From Lutibacter oceani (lineage in GTDB: Bacteria > Bacteroidota > Bacteroidia > Flavobacteriales > Flavobacteriaceae), in NCBI RefSeq assembly GCF_003384935.1, contig NZ_QTTQ01000009.1, forward strand, positions 558,001 to 622,000: 64,000 bases of DNA, read 5' to 3'. The notes under the pieces are model-generated. The model saw nothing but the letters and a program-made list of their open reading frames with translations, ran no database searches and was not told the DNA's origin. Both the position numbers and the translations under genes were made by a program. This document shows positions 43,201 through 51,117 of the stretch, one piece after another (position 1 is the stretch's first letter; every line of letters begins with the position of its first letter).

Positions 43201-44196
43201 TACGTTTACATCTGATAATACAGGGGTTAATGGATCCGTTATATCTTTTAGCGTGATTGTAAAAGTAGTTGATTCTGTATTTCCATTTCCATCATCAGCT
43301 GTAACGGTAATTAGTTGCGTTGTATTATGTCCACTGATCACAGTGCCTGCAACAGGCAATTGTGTTTTGATAATACTTCCTACTGCAGTACAATTATCTG
43401 CCGCAGTTGTTAAACTTGTATAATCCGGAATCGTGAAGCTACATGAAGTATCTAAATTTTCATCGCTATCCGTAATGCCTGTAAGGGTAGGTTTTGTTAT
43501 ATCATCAACAATTACATTTTGGGTTACATCAATGTCATTACCATTGCCATCATCAAAGTTCCAGGTAATCACATGGGTTCCTTGGGTTGAATAAGTTAAT
43601 GGATCTAATGTCGTTCCCGTAATTATTGCACCACAATTATCTGATGTGGTTGGAACCGTTGCTGTTGCTGTACATTCGTCTGTAACATCTGTCAGGGTTG
43701 GTGTATCCGGTGGTAAACTGTCAATTATAGTGATATAGGATTGGCATGTAGTAATTGTACCACCATCATCCGATGTTAATGTCACTAATATTGGGTTATT
43801 TGGTATATCCGCACAAGTGAAACTTGAAATATCAATTGATAAAATACCTGTGCTACCATTATCAATATCGGCAGCTGTAATACTCGCATTGCCTGTAGCA
43901 TCTAGGTAAACAGAAATATCTTTACAAGAAGCAGAAGCTATTAAACTTTTTTCTTCAATCTCAGTATCACTTCTACTTGCTTCAACAAAGTATTCAGGTT
44001 TATCATTGAAAAAAGAATTTAATTCTACGACAGAAAGTGGTTCATTTTTTTCTAAATATGCATATTTGAAGTTATTTTTTGATAATATCTTCTTATTTAT
44101 TTGAGTTTCAACAAAAGAACTAAACATTCCATAATATTGGGAAAACACCAATAAAGTGATGCAAAATATAAAAACAGTAATGTATTTTTTTTTCAT
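37213..44196 (-). CDS. Giant T9SS-secreted adhesin: HYR-type repeats, LamG domain, type A sorting domain
   Basis: A 2327-residue surface protein. After a signal sequence (about 1-20) come roughly ten Ig-like HYR repeats up to about residue 910. They show the recurring DNC(S/T), TVTVxD and DxxxPTI patterns. A middle region (about 930-1440) has cysteine-rich sandwich segments and PEGQFGEGGKFNYAQPDGW. A LamG/concanavalin-like domain (about 1460-1640) starts at LDFDGVNDFVTF and includes RWYHLAVTYNGATYTLYVDG. A large beta-rich region follows, then a C-terminal T9SS type A sorting domain (about 2250-2327) with LLFNVMGQQIKIW and GVYLVLISTNEGKIAKKIIIK. It is probably a cell-surface or released adhesin for gliding or particle attachment. 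Two 160-residue units carry a long exact DNA repeat. Confidence 0.92.
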   Translation of the reverse strand: MKKKYITVFIFCITLLVFSQYYGMFSSFVETQINKKILSKNNFKYAYLEKNEPLSVVELNSFFNDKPEYFVEASRSDTEIEEKSLIASASCKDISVYLDATGNASITAADIDNGSTGILSIDISSFTCADIPNNPILVTLTSDDGGTITTCQSYITIIDSLPPDTPTLTDVTDECTATATVPTTSDNCGAIITGTTLDPLTYSTQGTHVITWNFDDGNGNDIDVTQNVIVDDITKPTLTGITDSDENLDTSCSFTIPDYTSLTTAADNCTAVGSIIKTQLPVAGTVISGHNTTQLITVTADDGNGNTESTTFTITLKDITDPLTPVLSDVNVGECSGTPVSPTTTDTCGGTITGIPNISFPVTAQGTTVVTWTFADGNGNSTTADQNIILDDITKPTLTGITDSDENLDTSCSFTIPDYTSLTTAADNCTAVGSIIKTQLPVAGTVISGHNTTQLITVTADDGNGNTESTTFTITLKDITDPVITCPSNITTAKTSDDGLGNCTTIVSLGIPVVSDNCTTSTNIIFTAKVGGTIITPATHLFGIGNTTVVWTATDEAGNISTPCNQTVTVTDDEVPTISSAGDIITTTSADGTGNCDVSVVIADATFGDNCTGSSIVWDMLGDVTDNGIGQIGTYNFPIGTTTITYTVTDEAMLTATDVMTVVITDDEVPTITCLSDQNVNFGANCEFILLDYTSLAINSDNCSSPIITQSPAPGTSISGQTTVTLTATDSANNISTCTFEVIPTDNESPTAVCKDISVNLSSTGTVNISALDLDNGSTDNCGIVVRTVSPNSFNCGDVGEQIVTFTVVDNEGNSDSCTATVTVIDNTPPTMLCNNFVVVVNPITRVATINASDVDNGSYDTCGIATLTVSPSVFPEDINGNFYTTNTTLTAVDVNGNISTCTPTVTVEPPVNQFTYLTGEIIDPIPTYPQPASALIEATACPGGLYDPKDVEFTLEAIGTYNLQPSDVIHWEYSEDNGETWTEIPGTAGTLTYILEDIIKNTFVRLSITDADDPLIIQTSASAFVRFLPPDEPPIIVSYSPNPLDICLGETVTVVAESFFDQPEGQFGEGGKFNYAQPDGWRVDGLDGEFPASGNNTTAPTWKETNSVVNPNKTFSGINYDTSDNTKFAIAHSVVNNQVTTLETPVFSTVGMTASEAILSFHQGYYFCGDASGTIELSFDAGNTYGITLATYSNSTTGVSLLGDSCNKEFPMADPFEEVLINLGAYVGNAGLRIKFTFDSGADGGFCDDVSFPKDPSNGCNKTQLYDVGSGWAIDDVGFVFSQVDDELEWTDEGGTVIAIGSTATVIPVTPGIRRYGVTTLINGCRTGDDSGTNFIDIGTSLAYAGEDYLPVAGNCGEATLQLNAYDNTKKAIDNYNKGAWKNNLYVVPTDVSTDFEGTGVTGQWSIISSALTSSCGSSATFSSDTDPDAIFTGNPGTYTLRWTLTNGCFDEIDVKINDCKSLDFDGVNDFVTFKNNYNLNSTFSIETWVKPNNISGTRTIFSRKDASNNSNGYDLSIVNGQVRFNWYYSTGSSSVNSGSNLINTNRWYHLAVTYNGATYTLYVDGIELGTTNNNNPPGLTANNVEALLGAMDQVSSDPMNYYHGWIDELKIWNKALSVEHIRQMMNQEIDELGADVGGVQIPTKIYGPDNDNNGIEDTILLWSNLEAYYHMNINCGDLAPYKKGVNGRLRNITTGQEQTAPIPYTTRVNKPWDTNDTWTNFNVWDLPNSNGINNTPIDWNIVKVSHNITSDTRDLTLLGLLIDSGKKLIITNSGAQDETNSGHGLWITHYLKLNGFIDLVGESQLIQKKYGDYDVNDYFITNQFVESVIDDVSSGYIERDQQGLGNLYRYNDWSSPVGIIGQPQTTEYAVKDVLRDGFDSSNPKIITFIGGNNGVNSSPIQIAERWIYGNDNDNSWVSLKSTGTMLPAEGFSMKGTHPPIAAAYDKQNFVFVGKPHNGDIELPLTSGSWYLTGNPYPSALDAFQFIDDNVGIIDGTIEIWDDWEDNSHNYYEAHAGYALLTKGGGIPAANYNNTGENGGKTPGRYIAVAQGFGVTGAGPSGSKIKFSNTQRKFVREGSSASVFFKSTSAKQQNSANTNLDTRLKIRLGFKTETNFNRQILLTIDDNTTDALDYGYDAINNNVLPNDLYWVIDKNKVLIQAVKNLPIERVVPIGINANGNIPIKIKVDTIENPYPNMEIYLRDNLTLDTYDIMKGAFEITLEDGEYIDKYSMVFQAKPEIPIQIEEVFNEVIVFVNENNSIISVRKPVELQINKILLFNVMGQQIKIWESNLNENEIELPIKVSTGVYLVLISTNEGKIAKKIIIK
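42758..43026. repeat. 269-bp exact direct repeat within the adhesin, copy 1
   Basis: Identical line by line to 43238-43506, at an offset of exactly 480 bases (160 codons), so the reading frame is kept. It encodes an HYR unit (from TLTGITDSDENLDTSCSFTI to DDGNGNTESTTF). Confidence 0.95.
43238..43506. repeat. 269-bp exact direct repeat within the adhesin, copy 2
   Basis: Partner of 42758-43026. The single mismatch just before it (T versus C at 42757/43237) marks the boundary. Confidence 0.95.
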
Positions 44197-44666
44197 ATTC
44201 GTAATTTTTGGGTGAAATACACTTAAAAATTACTAATTTAAATAGCTGTAAAACTATTTTGGAATGTAATATATATTAATACAGCTATGAGAAACTTGCA
44301 ATTTTAAAACAACTTTAATTCAAAAAAATCAGAATCATTTTAATTCTAATTAAAAAACAATTGAAATTTTTCAACTGTACAAACAAAGGGTGTTTTATTT
44401 TCTAACAACTATCTTGCCCTATAAACAACTATGTTGTTAGTTAAGACTTTAAATAATTGATAATTTGACCTTTACAATATCAAATATAATTTATTTTTTC
44501 ATATAAATAAAATAAAATATGATATTTATCATGTGTTATTTTGTGATAAAGAGGATAAGTTATTCACTAAATTTAAAGAAAATATAAAATAATTAATTTT
44601 CTTAAATATTTTTACATCATAGAAATTGAACAAAATTTTATGTGGTTTTTCTTAATAAAAAACTTA
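44197..44666. other. 470-base noncoding region upstream of the adhesin
   Basis: No gene seen. It must hold the adhesin promoter and the 3' end of the GH2 transcript. A perfect 8-bp inverted repeat, CTAACAAC (44402-44409) and GTTGTTAG (44433-44440), has an overlapping inner repeat (AACAAC-TAT-GTTGTT), which could be an operator or a hairpin. The rest is very AT-rich. Confidence 0.45.
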
Positions 44667-47084
44667 TCAATCAGTAGAATTTATATCTAGTTTTGCACTT
44701 TTTAAACCTTTACCTGTAACTTGTAAATTAATAGAACCTGCTTCATCTATTGATTGTACTAATACAACCAATTTACCACTGAATAATTTCATAGTTGGTA
44801 AATGAAATAGTTCTAAGGAAGTTGCATCTCCATTACAAGCGGCTCGGTAAACACCTTTTCCTTTCACCTTAAATTTTAATTGGTTAGTAGCTGTTGGACA
44901 AGGATTACCCTTTTTATCAACTACTGAAACTTCAACAAATACTATATCTTTTCCATCAGCGTTTATTGTTTTTTTGTCAGGGTTTAGCACAATTTTATAA
45001 GGTTTTCCAGCCGTTTTAATTTCTTTCTCAGCTACGGGTTCTCCTTCTTCGTTTAAAGCTACTACTTTTAATGTTCCGGGCTCGTAGTTAACATCCATCC
45101 ACATTAAACGGTATCTGTTTTGCGATGTTGAATTGTTCTTTTTTTGAACACCCATACTTTTTCCATTTACAAAAAGCTCTGCACTATTATAATTAGTATA
45201 CACAAAAATTGGTGTTTTCTCTCCTTCCCTGCCTTTCCAGTTCCAGTGAGGTAAAATATGTAGTGTTTCATCAGTTGTATTCCATCTACTTCTGTATAAA
45301 TAAAAACGGTCTTTTGGCAACCCAGCTAAATCTGAAATACCAAAATAAGAACTACGAGAGGGCCAACTTTCATCATATGGCGTTGGTTCTCCCAAATAAT
45401 CAAAACCTGTCCACACAAATTCACCAATTACCCAAGGTTTATCATCTTGTAAAACAAAATCTTCATCGGGTAAATTGGACCAGCTACAATATTCTAAATC
45501 ATAAGAAGAGCTTTGAAAATCACTATATTGTTTCATACTTAATTTTTCAACGGGAAATTTATAAATACCCCTAGAACTTACAGTAGAAGCAGTTTCCGAA
45601 CCTAAAATAAAACCTTGTGGAAATTTATCAAATGCCTCTTCATATAAATGTACTCTGTAATTTAACCCTGGTATATCTAATAAAGCTCCAAAACCAGATT
45701 CCATAGTAGCTTTAACCTGATCCATACCCACTGTTACAGGACGAGTAGGATCTTCTCTATGAAAAATATCCTGCAACCATTTTGCTCTTTTTACACCTTC
45801 CGAACCCCATTGGTCTGGTACTTCGTTTCCAGCACTCCACATTACAATTGAAGGGTGATTTCTTGTAGCGTGTACTAAATTTACTACATCCTTTTCAGCA
45901 TATTCTTCAAAAAAACGATTGTAACCATTTTCTACTTTTGGTTTTGCCCATTCATCAAAACTTTCAGCTAAAAACAGGAAACCCATTTCGTCACAAAGTT
46001 CCAATTGTTCTAAAGATGGCATATTGTGTGAACTTCTAATTGCATTACACCCCATATCTTTTAAAATTGTTAACTGACGGCGCAATGCTGCTTTATTTAC
46101 TGCAGTTCCTAAAGGACCTAGATCGTGGTGCAAACAAACTCCTTTAAATTTTCTAATTTCACCATTTAAACTAAACCCTTTATTTGCTTCATATTTTATT
46201 TCTCTTATTCCAAAACGAGTTGAAACTTCATCTTTTAAGATGTCTCCTTCATATAATTGTGAAACAGCAGTATATAAATACGGGTTTTCTGGACTCCATA
46301 CTATTGGATTTTTCACTTTTATATTTTGATCAAATTCATTATTAAATTTAATGGTGGATTTTTCTGAATTAACTTTAGTACCTTCAGCATTAAAAATAGT
46401 AGTAATTAGTTGAATATTTTCACCTGAAGTTTTGGTTTTAATATTCACTTTTGCTAATTCATTATTTATAAACGGTGTAGTTATAAAAGTTCCCCATTGA
46501 TTAATACTCTCTTTATTTTTTACAATTACACTTACTTTTCTGTACAAACCAGCTCCAGGATACCATCTTGAAGCAAATGCTGGGTTTGAAACCTCTACAG
46601 CTAAAGTATTTTCGCCTTCTTCTATAAAATTTGAAATATCAAAATAAAAATAACTATAGCCATATGCCCATTCTCCAATTTTTTTGCCATTTAAATAAAC
46701 CTTTGGTTCACTCATAACACCTTCAAAAAGCAAAATTACTTTTTTTCCTTTTTCATATTCAGGTATCATAAATTTATTTCGATACCAAGCTGTTCCAATA
46801 TGAGGTAAAGATCCTGTTCTTCCTGTTTTTTCAGAAGCTACTTCTTCTCCATTTTGAATAATTGCTACAGTTTGTTTATCAACTTCTTTATCAAAAGGAC
46901 CATAAATTGCCCAATCATGGGGAACATTTACTTGTTCCCAATTTGAATCGTTAAAATTTACTTGATAAGCTTCTGAACTTTTTCCTTTTTGAAATTTCCA
47001 ATTAGTATCTAATTCTTTAACAATTCTCTGCTGAGCAGATGAAATAATTGAAAATATTAAAAGAAGATATTTAAGATGTTTCAT
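44667..47084 (-). CDS. Glycoside hydrolase family 2 (beta-galactosidase-like), exported
   Basis: An 805-residue exported GH2 enzyme (signal peptide about 1-17). The domain order is jelly-roll sugar-binding (about 20-190), Ig-like (about 190-300), TIM barrel (about 300-600), and two C-terminal beta domains of the DUF4982/GH2-C5 type. MGCNAIRSSHNMPS marks the barrel, E421 in WSAGNEVPDQWG is the likely acid/base, and E555 in VIGEFVWTGFDYLGEP is the nucleophile. It most likely removes terminal beta-linked galactose. It lies 37 bases after a GH53 galactanase gene on the same strand, which supports galactan or galacto-oligosaccharide as substrate. Confidence 0.92.
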   Translation of the reverse strand: MKHLKYLLLIFSIISSAQQRIVKELDTNWKFQKGKSSEAYQVNFNDSNWEQVNVPHDWAIYGPFDKEVDKQTVAIIQNGEEVASEKTGRTGSLPHIGTAWYRNKFMIPEYEKGKKVILLFEGVMSEPKVYLNGKKIGEWAYGYSYFYFDISNFIEEGENTLAVEVSNPAFASRWYPGAGLYRKVSVIVKNKESINQWGTFITTPFINNELAKVNIKTKTSGENIQLITTIFNAEGTKVNSEKSTIKFNNEFDQNIKVKNPIVWSPENPYLYTAVSQLYEGDILKDEVSTRFGIREIKYEANKGFSLNGEIRKFKGVCLHHDLGPLGTAVNKAALRRQLTILKDMGCNAIRSSHNMPSLEQLELCDEMGFLFLAESFDEWAKPKVENGYNRFFEEYAEKDVVNLVHATRNHPSIVMWSAGNEVPDQWGSEGVKRAKWLQDIFHREDPTRPVTVGMDQVKATMESGFGALLDIPGLNYRVHLYEEAFDKFPQGFILGSETASTVSSRGIYKFPVEKLSMKQYSDFQSSSYDLEYCSWSNLPDEDFVLQDDKPWVIGEFVWTGFDYLGEPTPYDESWPSRSSYFGISDLAGLPKDRFYLYRSRWNTTDETLHILPHWNWKGREGEKTPIFVYTNYNSAELFVNGKSMGVQKKNNSTSQNRYRLMWMDVNYEPGTLKVVALNEEGEPVAEKEIKTAGKPYKIVLNPDKKTINADGKDIVFVEVSVVDKKGNPCPTATNQLKFKVKGKGVYRAACNGDATSLELFHLPTMKLFSGKLVVLVQSIDEAGSINLQVTGKGLKSAKLDINSTD

Positions 47085-47121
47085 TGTGTGATTTTTTATT
47101 TTAATTTTATAAAACTATATA

Positions 47122-48276
47122 TTAATTCTTTGAAGCATTGTAAAATTGCATTCCTAAATTTACTTTATTATTTTCATCAAACAAAGTTGCATTATCCCAA
47201 TGAGAACCTTGCCCCCAAAGGGTATTGCAATTGGTAGAAACCCAAGCAGGTTCCCAATAAATTAATCCTTCTCCTCCAGTATTTTTAATAATTTCCTGTA
47301 ATTTATTTAAATAATCTAATTGTCCTTGTTGCGTTGCAGGATAGCCACTTATTAGGGCTTTAGCATCTAAAATATTATTAGCTTCATCAATATTTTCTAA
47401 AGTAAAAGGATAAGCAGTTTCAACTATCATTAATCTTTTTTCATAATTATTTATTAATGTGCTAAGTGCCGTTCCTAAATTATTTAGCGTATAATCTGAC
47501 CAAATTGGATAATATGACAAACCAATCCAATCAAAATCTGTAACACCATTTTGGGTTGCCTCTTTAAACCACCATAAACCATTTTCAGGTTGTGCAATAT
47601 GAAGCATTACCTCAACTTTTTTATTTCTTTGGCTTGAAATATCTCTAACAGCCTTAATTCCTTTATTTATTAGGTACGAATTGCGATTCCAATCAATTGG
47701 CCATACTAATTCACCCTGTTGTAATATCATCGGATTTATTTCATTACCTACTTGTACAATTTCTGGCAATAAATTAGCATTCGCTAAATTGTTTAATGTC
47801 TCATAGGTATAATTATATAATAAATCACCTAAAGCTTCTTTATTATTAATTTCACTTAACCAAGCAGCTGGAATTTCTTGAACACCAGGATCAGCCCAAG
47901 TATCTGAATAATGAAAATCTAATAAAACTTGCATTCCTTCAGCTTTTGCTTTTTGGATGGCTTTTTTTACATCTTGGTAATTTGAATAATTTGTCCAGGT
48001 TGGGTTATGCCATAAACGTAAACGCACTAAATTAGTCCCAGCTTCCTTAAAAATTTTATAAGGATCTTTGCTTAAATTATTCTCATCTTTATAAACAGCT
48101 CCACAATCTACCATTTCATTTACATAAGATAAATCTGCTCCGTAATAAAAACTTATTGCTGACACTTCCTCTTCTTCTGTAATGATTTCCTCTTTATTTT
48201 CATCGGAATTTGAATTGCTGCAAAACTGAAAAACTAGTGCTAAAAACAAAAATACTATCCATTCAAATCTTTTCAT
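47122..48276 (-). CDS. Arabinogalactan endo-beta-1,4-galactanase (GH53) lipoprotein
   Basis: A 384-residue GH53 enzyme with a lipobox (ALVFQFC, cysteine at 19) and a short S/N/D/E-rich linker, so it is probably surface or periplasm anchored. The TIM barrel starts at YYGADLSYVNEM. RLRLWHNPTW and LLDFHYSDTWADPG are family blocks, E179 in VGNEINP is the acid/base and E286 in IVETAYP the nucleophile. It cleaves inside beta-1,4-galactan chains. The product oligosaccharides would be trimmed by the downstream GH2. No SusC/SusD pair is visible in the window. Confidence 0.93.
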   Translation of the reverse strand: MKRFEWIVFLFLALVFQFCSNSNSDENKEEIITEEEEVSAISFYYGADLSYVNEMVDCGAVYKDENNLSKDPYKIFKEAGTNLVRLRLWHNPTWTNYSNYQDVKKAIQKAKAEGMQVLLDFHYSDTWADPGVQEIPAAWLSEINNKEALGDLLYNYTYETLNNLANANLLPEIVQVGNEINPMILQQGELVWPIDWNRNSYLINKGIKAVRDISSQRNKKVEVMLHIAQPENGLWWFKEATQNGVTDFDWIGLSYYPIWSDYTLNNLGTALSTLINNYEKRLMIVETAYPFTLENIDEANNILDAKALISGYPATQQGQLDYLNKLQEIIKNTGGEGLIYWEPAWVSTNCNTLWGQGSHWDNATLFDENNKVNLGMQFYNASKN

Positions 48277-48406
48277 TCTAAATATTTTATAATTGTATTT
48301 TTTACATTTATAAAAATATATAAAAAACTATAACAATTAATATAAATAAAGTTAAAGTTTTTGTTTTTGTTTTTTAAATAAAGGATAATTAAGTAATTTT
48401 GAAATG

Positions 48407-48478
48407 TGACTCCACCAGGACTCGAACCTGGATCTAAAGTTTAGGAAACTTCTATTCTATCCCTTGAACTATGGAGCC
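48407..48478 (-). tRNA. tRNA-Arg (anticodon CCT)
   Basis: On the minus strand the 72-base sequence starts GGCTCCATAGTTC and folds as a cloverleaf. The acceptor GGCTCCA pairs with TGGAGTC. The anticodon stem GAAGT/ACTTT surrounds the loop TTCCTAA with anticodon CCT (reads AGG), and the T arm is CAGG-TTCGAGT-CCTG. The discriminator is A, and CCA is not encoded. Confidence 0.9.
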
Positions 48479-48518
48479 AAAAATACTTAAAGTAAAGTTA
48501 AGAATATTATTCATTTAA

Positions 48519-48923
48519 TTATCTTCCAAAGAGTGTGGAAATTTGCTTTTTACTATAAAAAGTACTTCGCCCAAAAGTATTATTGGTTAAATTATTTTGA
48601 TAAACATAAAGTAATAATTCACCTCGAATCCTTTTATAATTAAATTTTACAATAGTGTCTTTGTTTGTTTGAACAATTATCTGGTGGTCTTTTTTATTTT
48701 TAAAACCATCATTAATTATATTAAAAATTGTTTCTTCATTTGAAAAATGAAATGAATTTTCAGAATTACTTTTTTCAGATATTACATCTGAATAAACCAA
48801 TGAAAATAAATTATCCTTTTTTAATAGCTTAATAAAATGATTTTTTGCTTTAATACACCCTATTTCCTGGGAAAACACTATTGAAGAAAAAAATAAAAGA
48901 ATTACTAAAAATTTATATTTCAT
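48519..48923 (-). CDS. Small secreted protein of unknown function
   Basis: A 134-residue protein from the ATG at 48921-48923 (MKYKFLVILLFFSSIVFSQE), which gives a clean signal peptide. A longer in-frame start at 49010 would place 29 polar residues before it and is unlikely. The mature part is basic, K/N-rich, with strands IIVQTNKDTIVKFNYKRI and LLLYVYQNN. I do not recognise a family. It is flanked by tRNA-Arg and a sugar isomerase-like gene. Confidence 0.65.
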   Translation of the reverse strand: MKYKFLVILLFFSSIVFSQEIGCIKAKNHFIKLLKKDNLFSLVYSDVISEKSNSENSFHFSNEETIFNIINDGFKNKKDHQIIVQTNKDTIVKFNYKRIRGELLLYVYQNNLTNNTFGRSTFYSKKQISTLFGR

Positions 48924-49115
48924 AAAAACATTAAATCCATTTAATAAAACCACATAAATTTTTGAATGGTTTGTAAAAGTTGCTCCCTTATTATTATCCA
49001 TTGCAACCACCTTCCAGTAAATTTACTGCAAGTATAATTAAATTTTATTAATAAATACTCTCTTAGGGAAAGTCTAAATTAGTTTAAAGATATATACACT
49101 AACAACGAAAATAAA

Positions 49116-50066
49116 TTAAAGAGACTTTAAATAATTAATACTTTTTTTCAATGCTATATCAGGTGATTGTACCATATCCTGTTCAACGAAATAATGCTCA
49201 ACACCATTTTGTTTTGCAGCTGTAAGTATTGTTGGTAAATCTAACACACCTTCTCCACATGAAGTCATATATGGAAATAAGCTAATCCATTGTGATGCAT
49301 CTCCACCATCTCCAGAGAATCTTTTTGCTTCTTTCATATCTTTTATATGCACCATTTTATATCTGTCTTTGTGTTTTTTAAACATTTCAACTGGATCTGC
49401 TCCACCAGCTATTGTCCAATAAAGATCCATTTCAAAAAAGACTAGGCTAGGGTCAGTTTGATCAAAAATAATATCTAATGGCATAACTCCATTTACATTG
49501 TTTAAACCATACCCATGATTATGATATGCAAAACGAATTCCTTCTTTCTTGGCTTCAGCACCTATAGCGTTGAATTTTTCTGCTGTTCGTTTATAATCGT
49601 CCAAATTTTTTCTTTCAGCATCCGGAATGGAAGGAAGTACCACATATTTTGCTCCTAATAAATTAGCGGCTTCCGCCAATGATCCCATATTATTTAAAAG
49701 TGTATCAAAATCAGTATGCATTGAAGGAATACTAATTCCATTTGATTTTGCGGCATTAAAAAAATCAGAAATTGTTTTGTTAAAAAAGCCGCTTCCTTTG
49801 AATCCTAATTGTGGTGTAACAGCATTCCATGAAGCTTTTGCTTTTTCATTACTGAATTCATAAGGTCCAAAACATTCCACTTCTTTGTATCCCATTTTTG
49901 CTAACATAGCAAAGGCTCCCTCAAAGTCATTTTCTAACATTTTTGGTATAGAGAATAATCCTAATCCTACTTTATTAATTAATGGACTGGTAAAAAGTTC
50001 ATTTGCGCTCACTAAAGAGGCTACAGAAAATAAAGCAGTGGTTTGAATAAATTGACGACGTTTCAT
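49116..50066 (-). CDS. Tat-exported sugar phosphate isomerase/epimerase-like protein
   Basis: A 316-residue xylose-isomerase-like TIM barrel (AP endonuclease family 2 fold). The N-terminus MKRRQFIQTTALFSVASLVSA is a Tat-type signal (R-R-x-F-I), so it is exported folded. KEVECFGPYEF and YHNHGYGL, EMDLYWTIAGG and HIKDMK supply the metal-binding E, H and D residues. Many flavobacterial members act on sugar acids or inositol derivatives, but the substrate is not readable here. It lies near, but not adjacent to, the GH2/GH53 genes. Confidence 0.85.
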   Translation of the reverse strand: MKRRQFIQTTALFSVASLVSANELFTSPLINKVGLGLFSIPKMLENDFEGAFAMLAKMGYKEVECFGPYEFSNEKAKASWNAVTPQLGFKGSGFFNKTISDFFNAAKSNGISIPSMHTDFDTLLNNMGSLAEAANLLGAKYVVLPSIPDAERKNLDDYKRTAEKFNAIGAEAKKEGIRFAYHNHGYGLNNVNGVMPLDIIFDQTDPSLVFFEMDLYWTIAGGADPVEMFKKHKDRYKMVHIKDMKEAKRFSGDGGDASQWISLFPYMTSCGEGVLDLPTILTAAKQNGVEHYFVEQDMVQSPDIALKKSINYLKSL

Positions 50067-50346
50067 GGTAAATAATTTAGTTTCCTAATTTATTCAATTA
50101 TTTGGAAATAAAAATCTTTTAGCTAATTTTTAAATGAATTGGCTCTAATTCCTCAAATTTAAAATATCAAATCCAATATACTTTTTACTAACAATTTACA
50201 TTGAAGCGACACTAGAAAATTAGTAAAATGTAAACGAAATGGTTTATTTTCAACAACTACTAACAGTTAGTAATTCAAGGTTACTTTTCATAATTAATTG
50301 ATTAATATCATTTCTTATAATAATATGGTCAATTAACTTTAGCTTT

Positions 50347-51117
50347 ATGAAAAGCATACAATTCTTAAAATTTACTACAGGCATTATTATTTTAATAATA
50401 CCATTAATGACAATATTTAGTCAGCAAAACCTTTCTGCAACAGATATTGTTAAGAAAGCTGATGATAACATGCGGGGGGAAACATCGCAGGCAAATATAA
50501 CTATTAAAATAATCAGACCAACATGGAGCCGAGAAATGAATATGAAAACCTGGAGTAAAGGAGATGATTATTCAATGATTTTAATTACAAGTCCTGCCAG
50601 AGAAAAAGGCACTGTTTTTTTAAAACGTATAAAAGAAGTTTGGAATTGGGTGCCTTCTATTGAACGCAATATTAAATTGCCTCCATCTATGATGTCTCAA
50701 AGTTGGATGGGAACCGACTTTACCAATGACGATTTAGTAAAAGAAGCCTCTTCGGTAACAGATTATGAGCATACCTTGTTAGGTAATGAAACAGTTTTTG
50801 ATAAAGACTGTTTTAAAATTCAAATGATTCCTAAGCCTTCCGCCGCAATTGTTTGGGAAAAGGTAATTGTTTGGATAGATATTGTAGATTTTTTACAATT
50901 AAAAGCGGAATTCTATGATGAAGATGGCGAGTTGGTGAATATTATGAATTCAAGTGATATAAAAGAATTAGGTGGTAGAAAAATAACTTCAAAAATTGAA
51001 ATGTTCCCTGTTGATAAAAAAGGTAACAGTACGGTTATCCTTTACAATAATATCCTTTTTGATGTGCCCATTAATGATAATTTCTTTACCACAAGAAATA
51101 TGAAACAATTAAAATAA
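50347..51117 (+). CDS. LolA-like outer-membrane lipoprotein-sorting protein
   Basis: A 256-residue exported protein (signal peptide about 1-25) of the LolA/LolB-like superfamily, in the group commonly annotated as outer membrane lipoprotein-sorting protein. The motifs MRGETSQANITIKIIRP, KTWSKGDDYSMILI, REKGTVFLKR and NWVPSIERNIKLPPSMM(S)QSW are typical of that group. The fold is an open half-barrel that carries a lipid in its cavity. Its stop overlaps the next start by one base (TAATG), so it is coupled to two permeases. It may pass a lipid or lipoprotein between the ABC exporter and the outer membrane. Confidence 0.85.
   Translation: MKSIQFLKFTTGIIILIIPLMTIFSQQNLSATDIVKKADDNMRGETSQANITIKIIRPTWSREMNMKTWSKGDDYSMILITSPAREKGTVFLKRIKEVWNWVPSIERNIKLPPSMMSQSWMGTDFTNDDLVKEASSVTDYEHTLLGNETVFDKDCFKIQMIPKPSAAIVWEKVIVWIDIVDFLQLKAEFYDEDGELVNIMNSSDIKELGGRKITSKIEMFPVDKKGNSTVILYNNILFDVPINDNFFTTRNMKQLK

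Noticed and set aside
42000..43700. Regularly spaced direct repeats that could suggest a CRISPR array
   Set aside because: They are in-frame HYR domain units of the adhesin. Spacing is domain-sized (480 bases) and the repeats are coding, without short unique spacers or cas genes.
44667..48276. A complete polysaccharide utilisation locus
   Set aside because: No SusC, SusD or hybrid two-component regulator is within the window; only two hydrolases are seen.
48924..49010. Longer start of the small secreted protein
   Set aside because: The extension is polar and would bury the clear signal peptide that begins at 48923.
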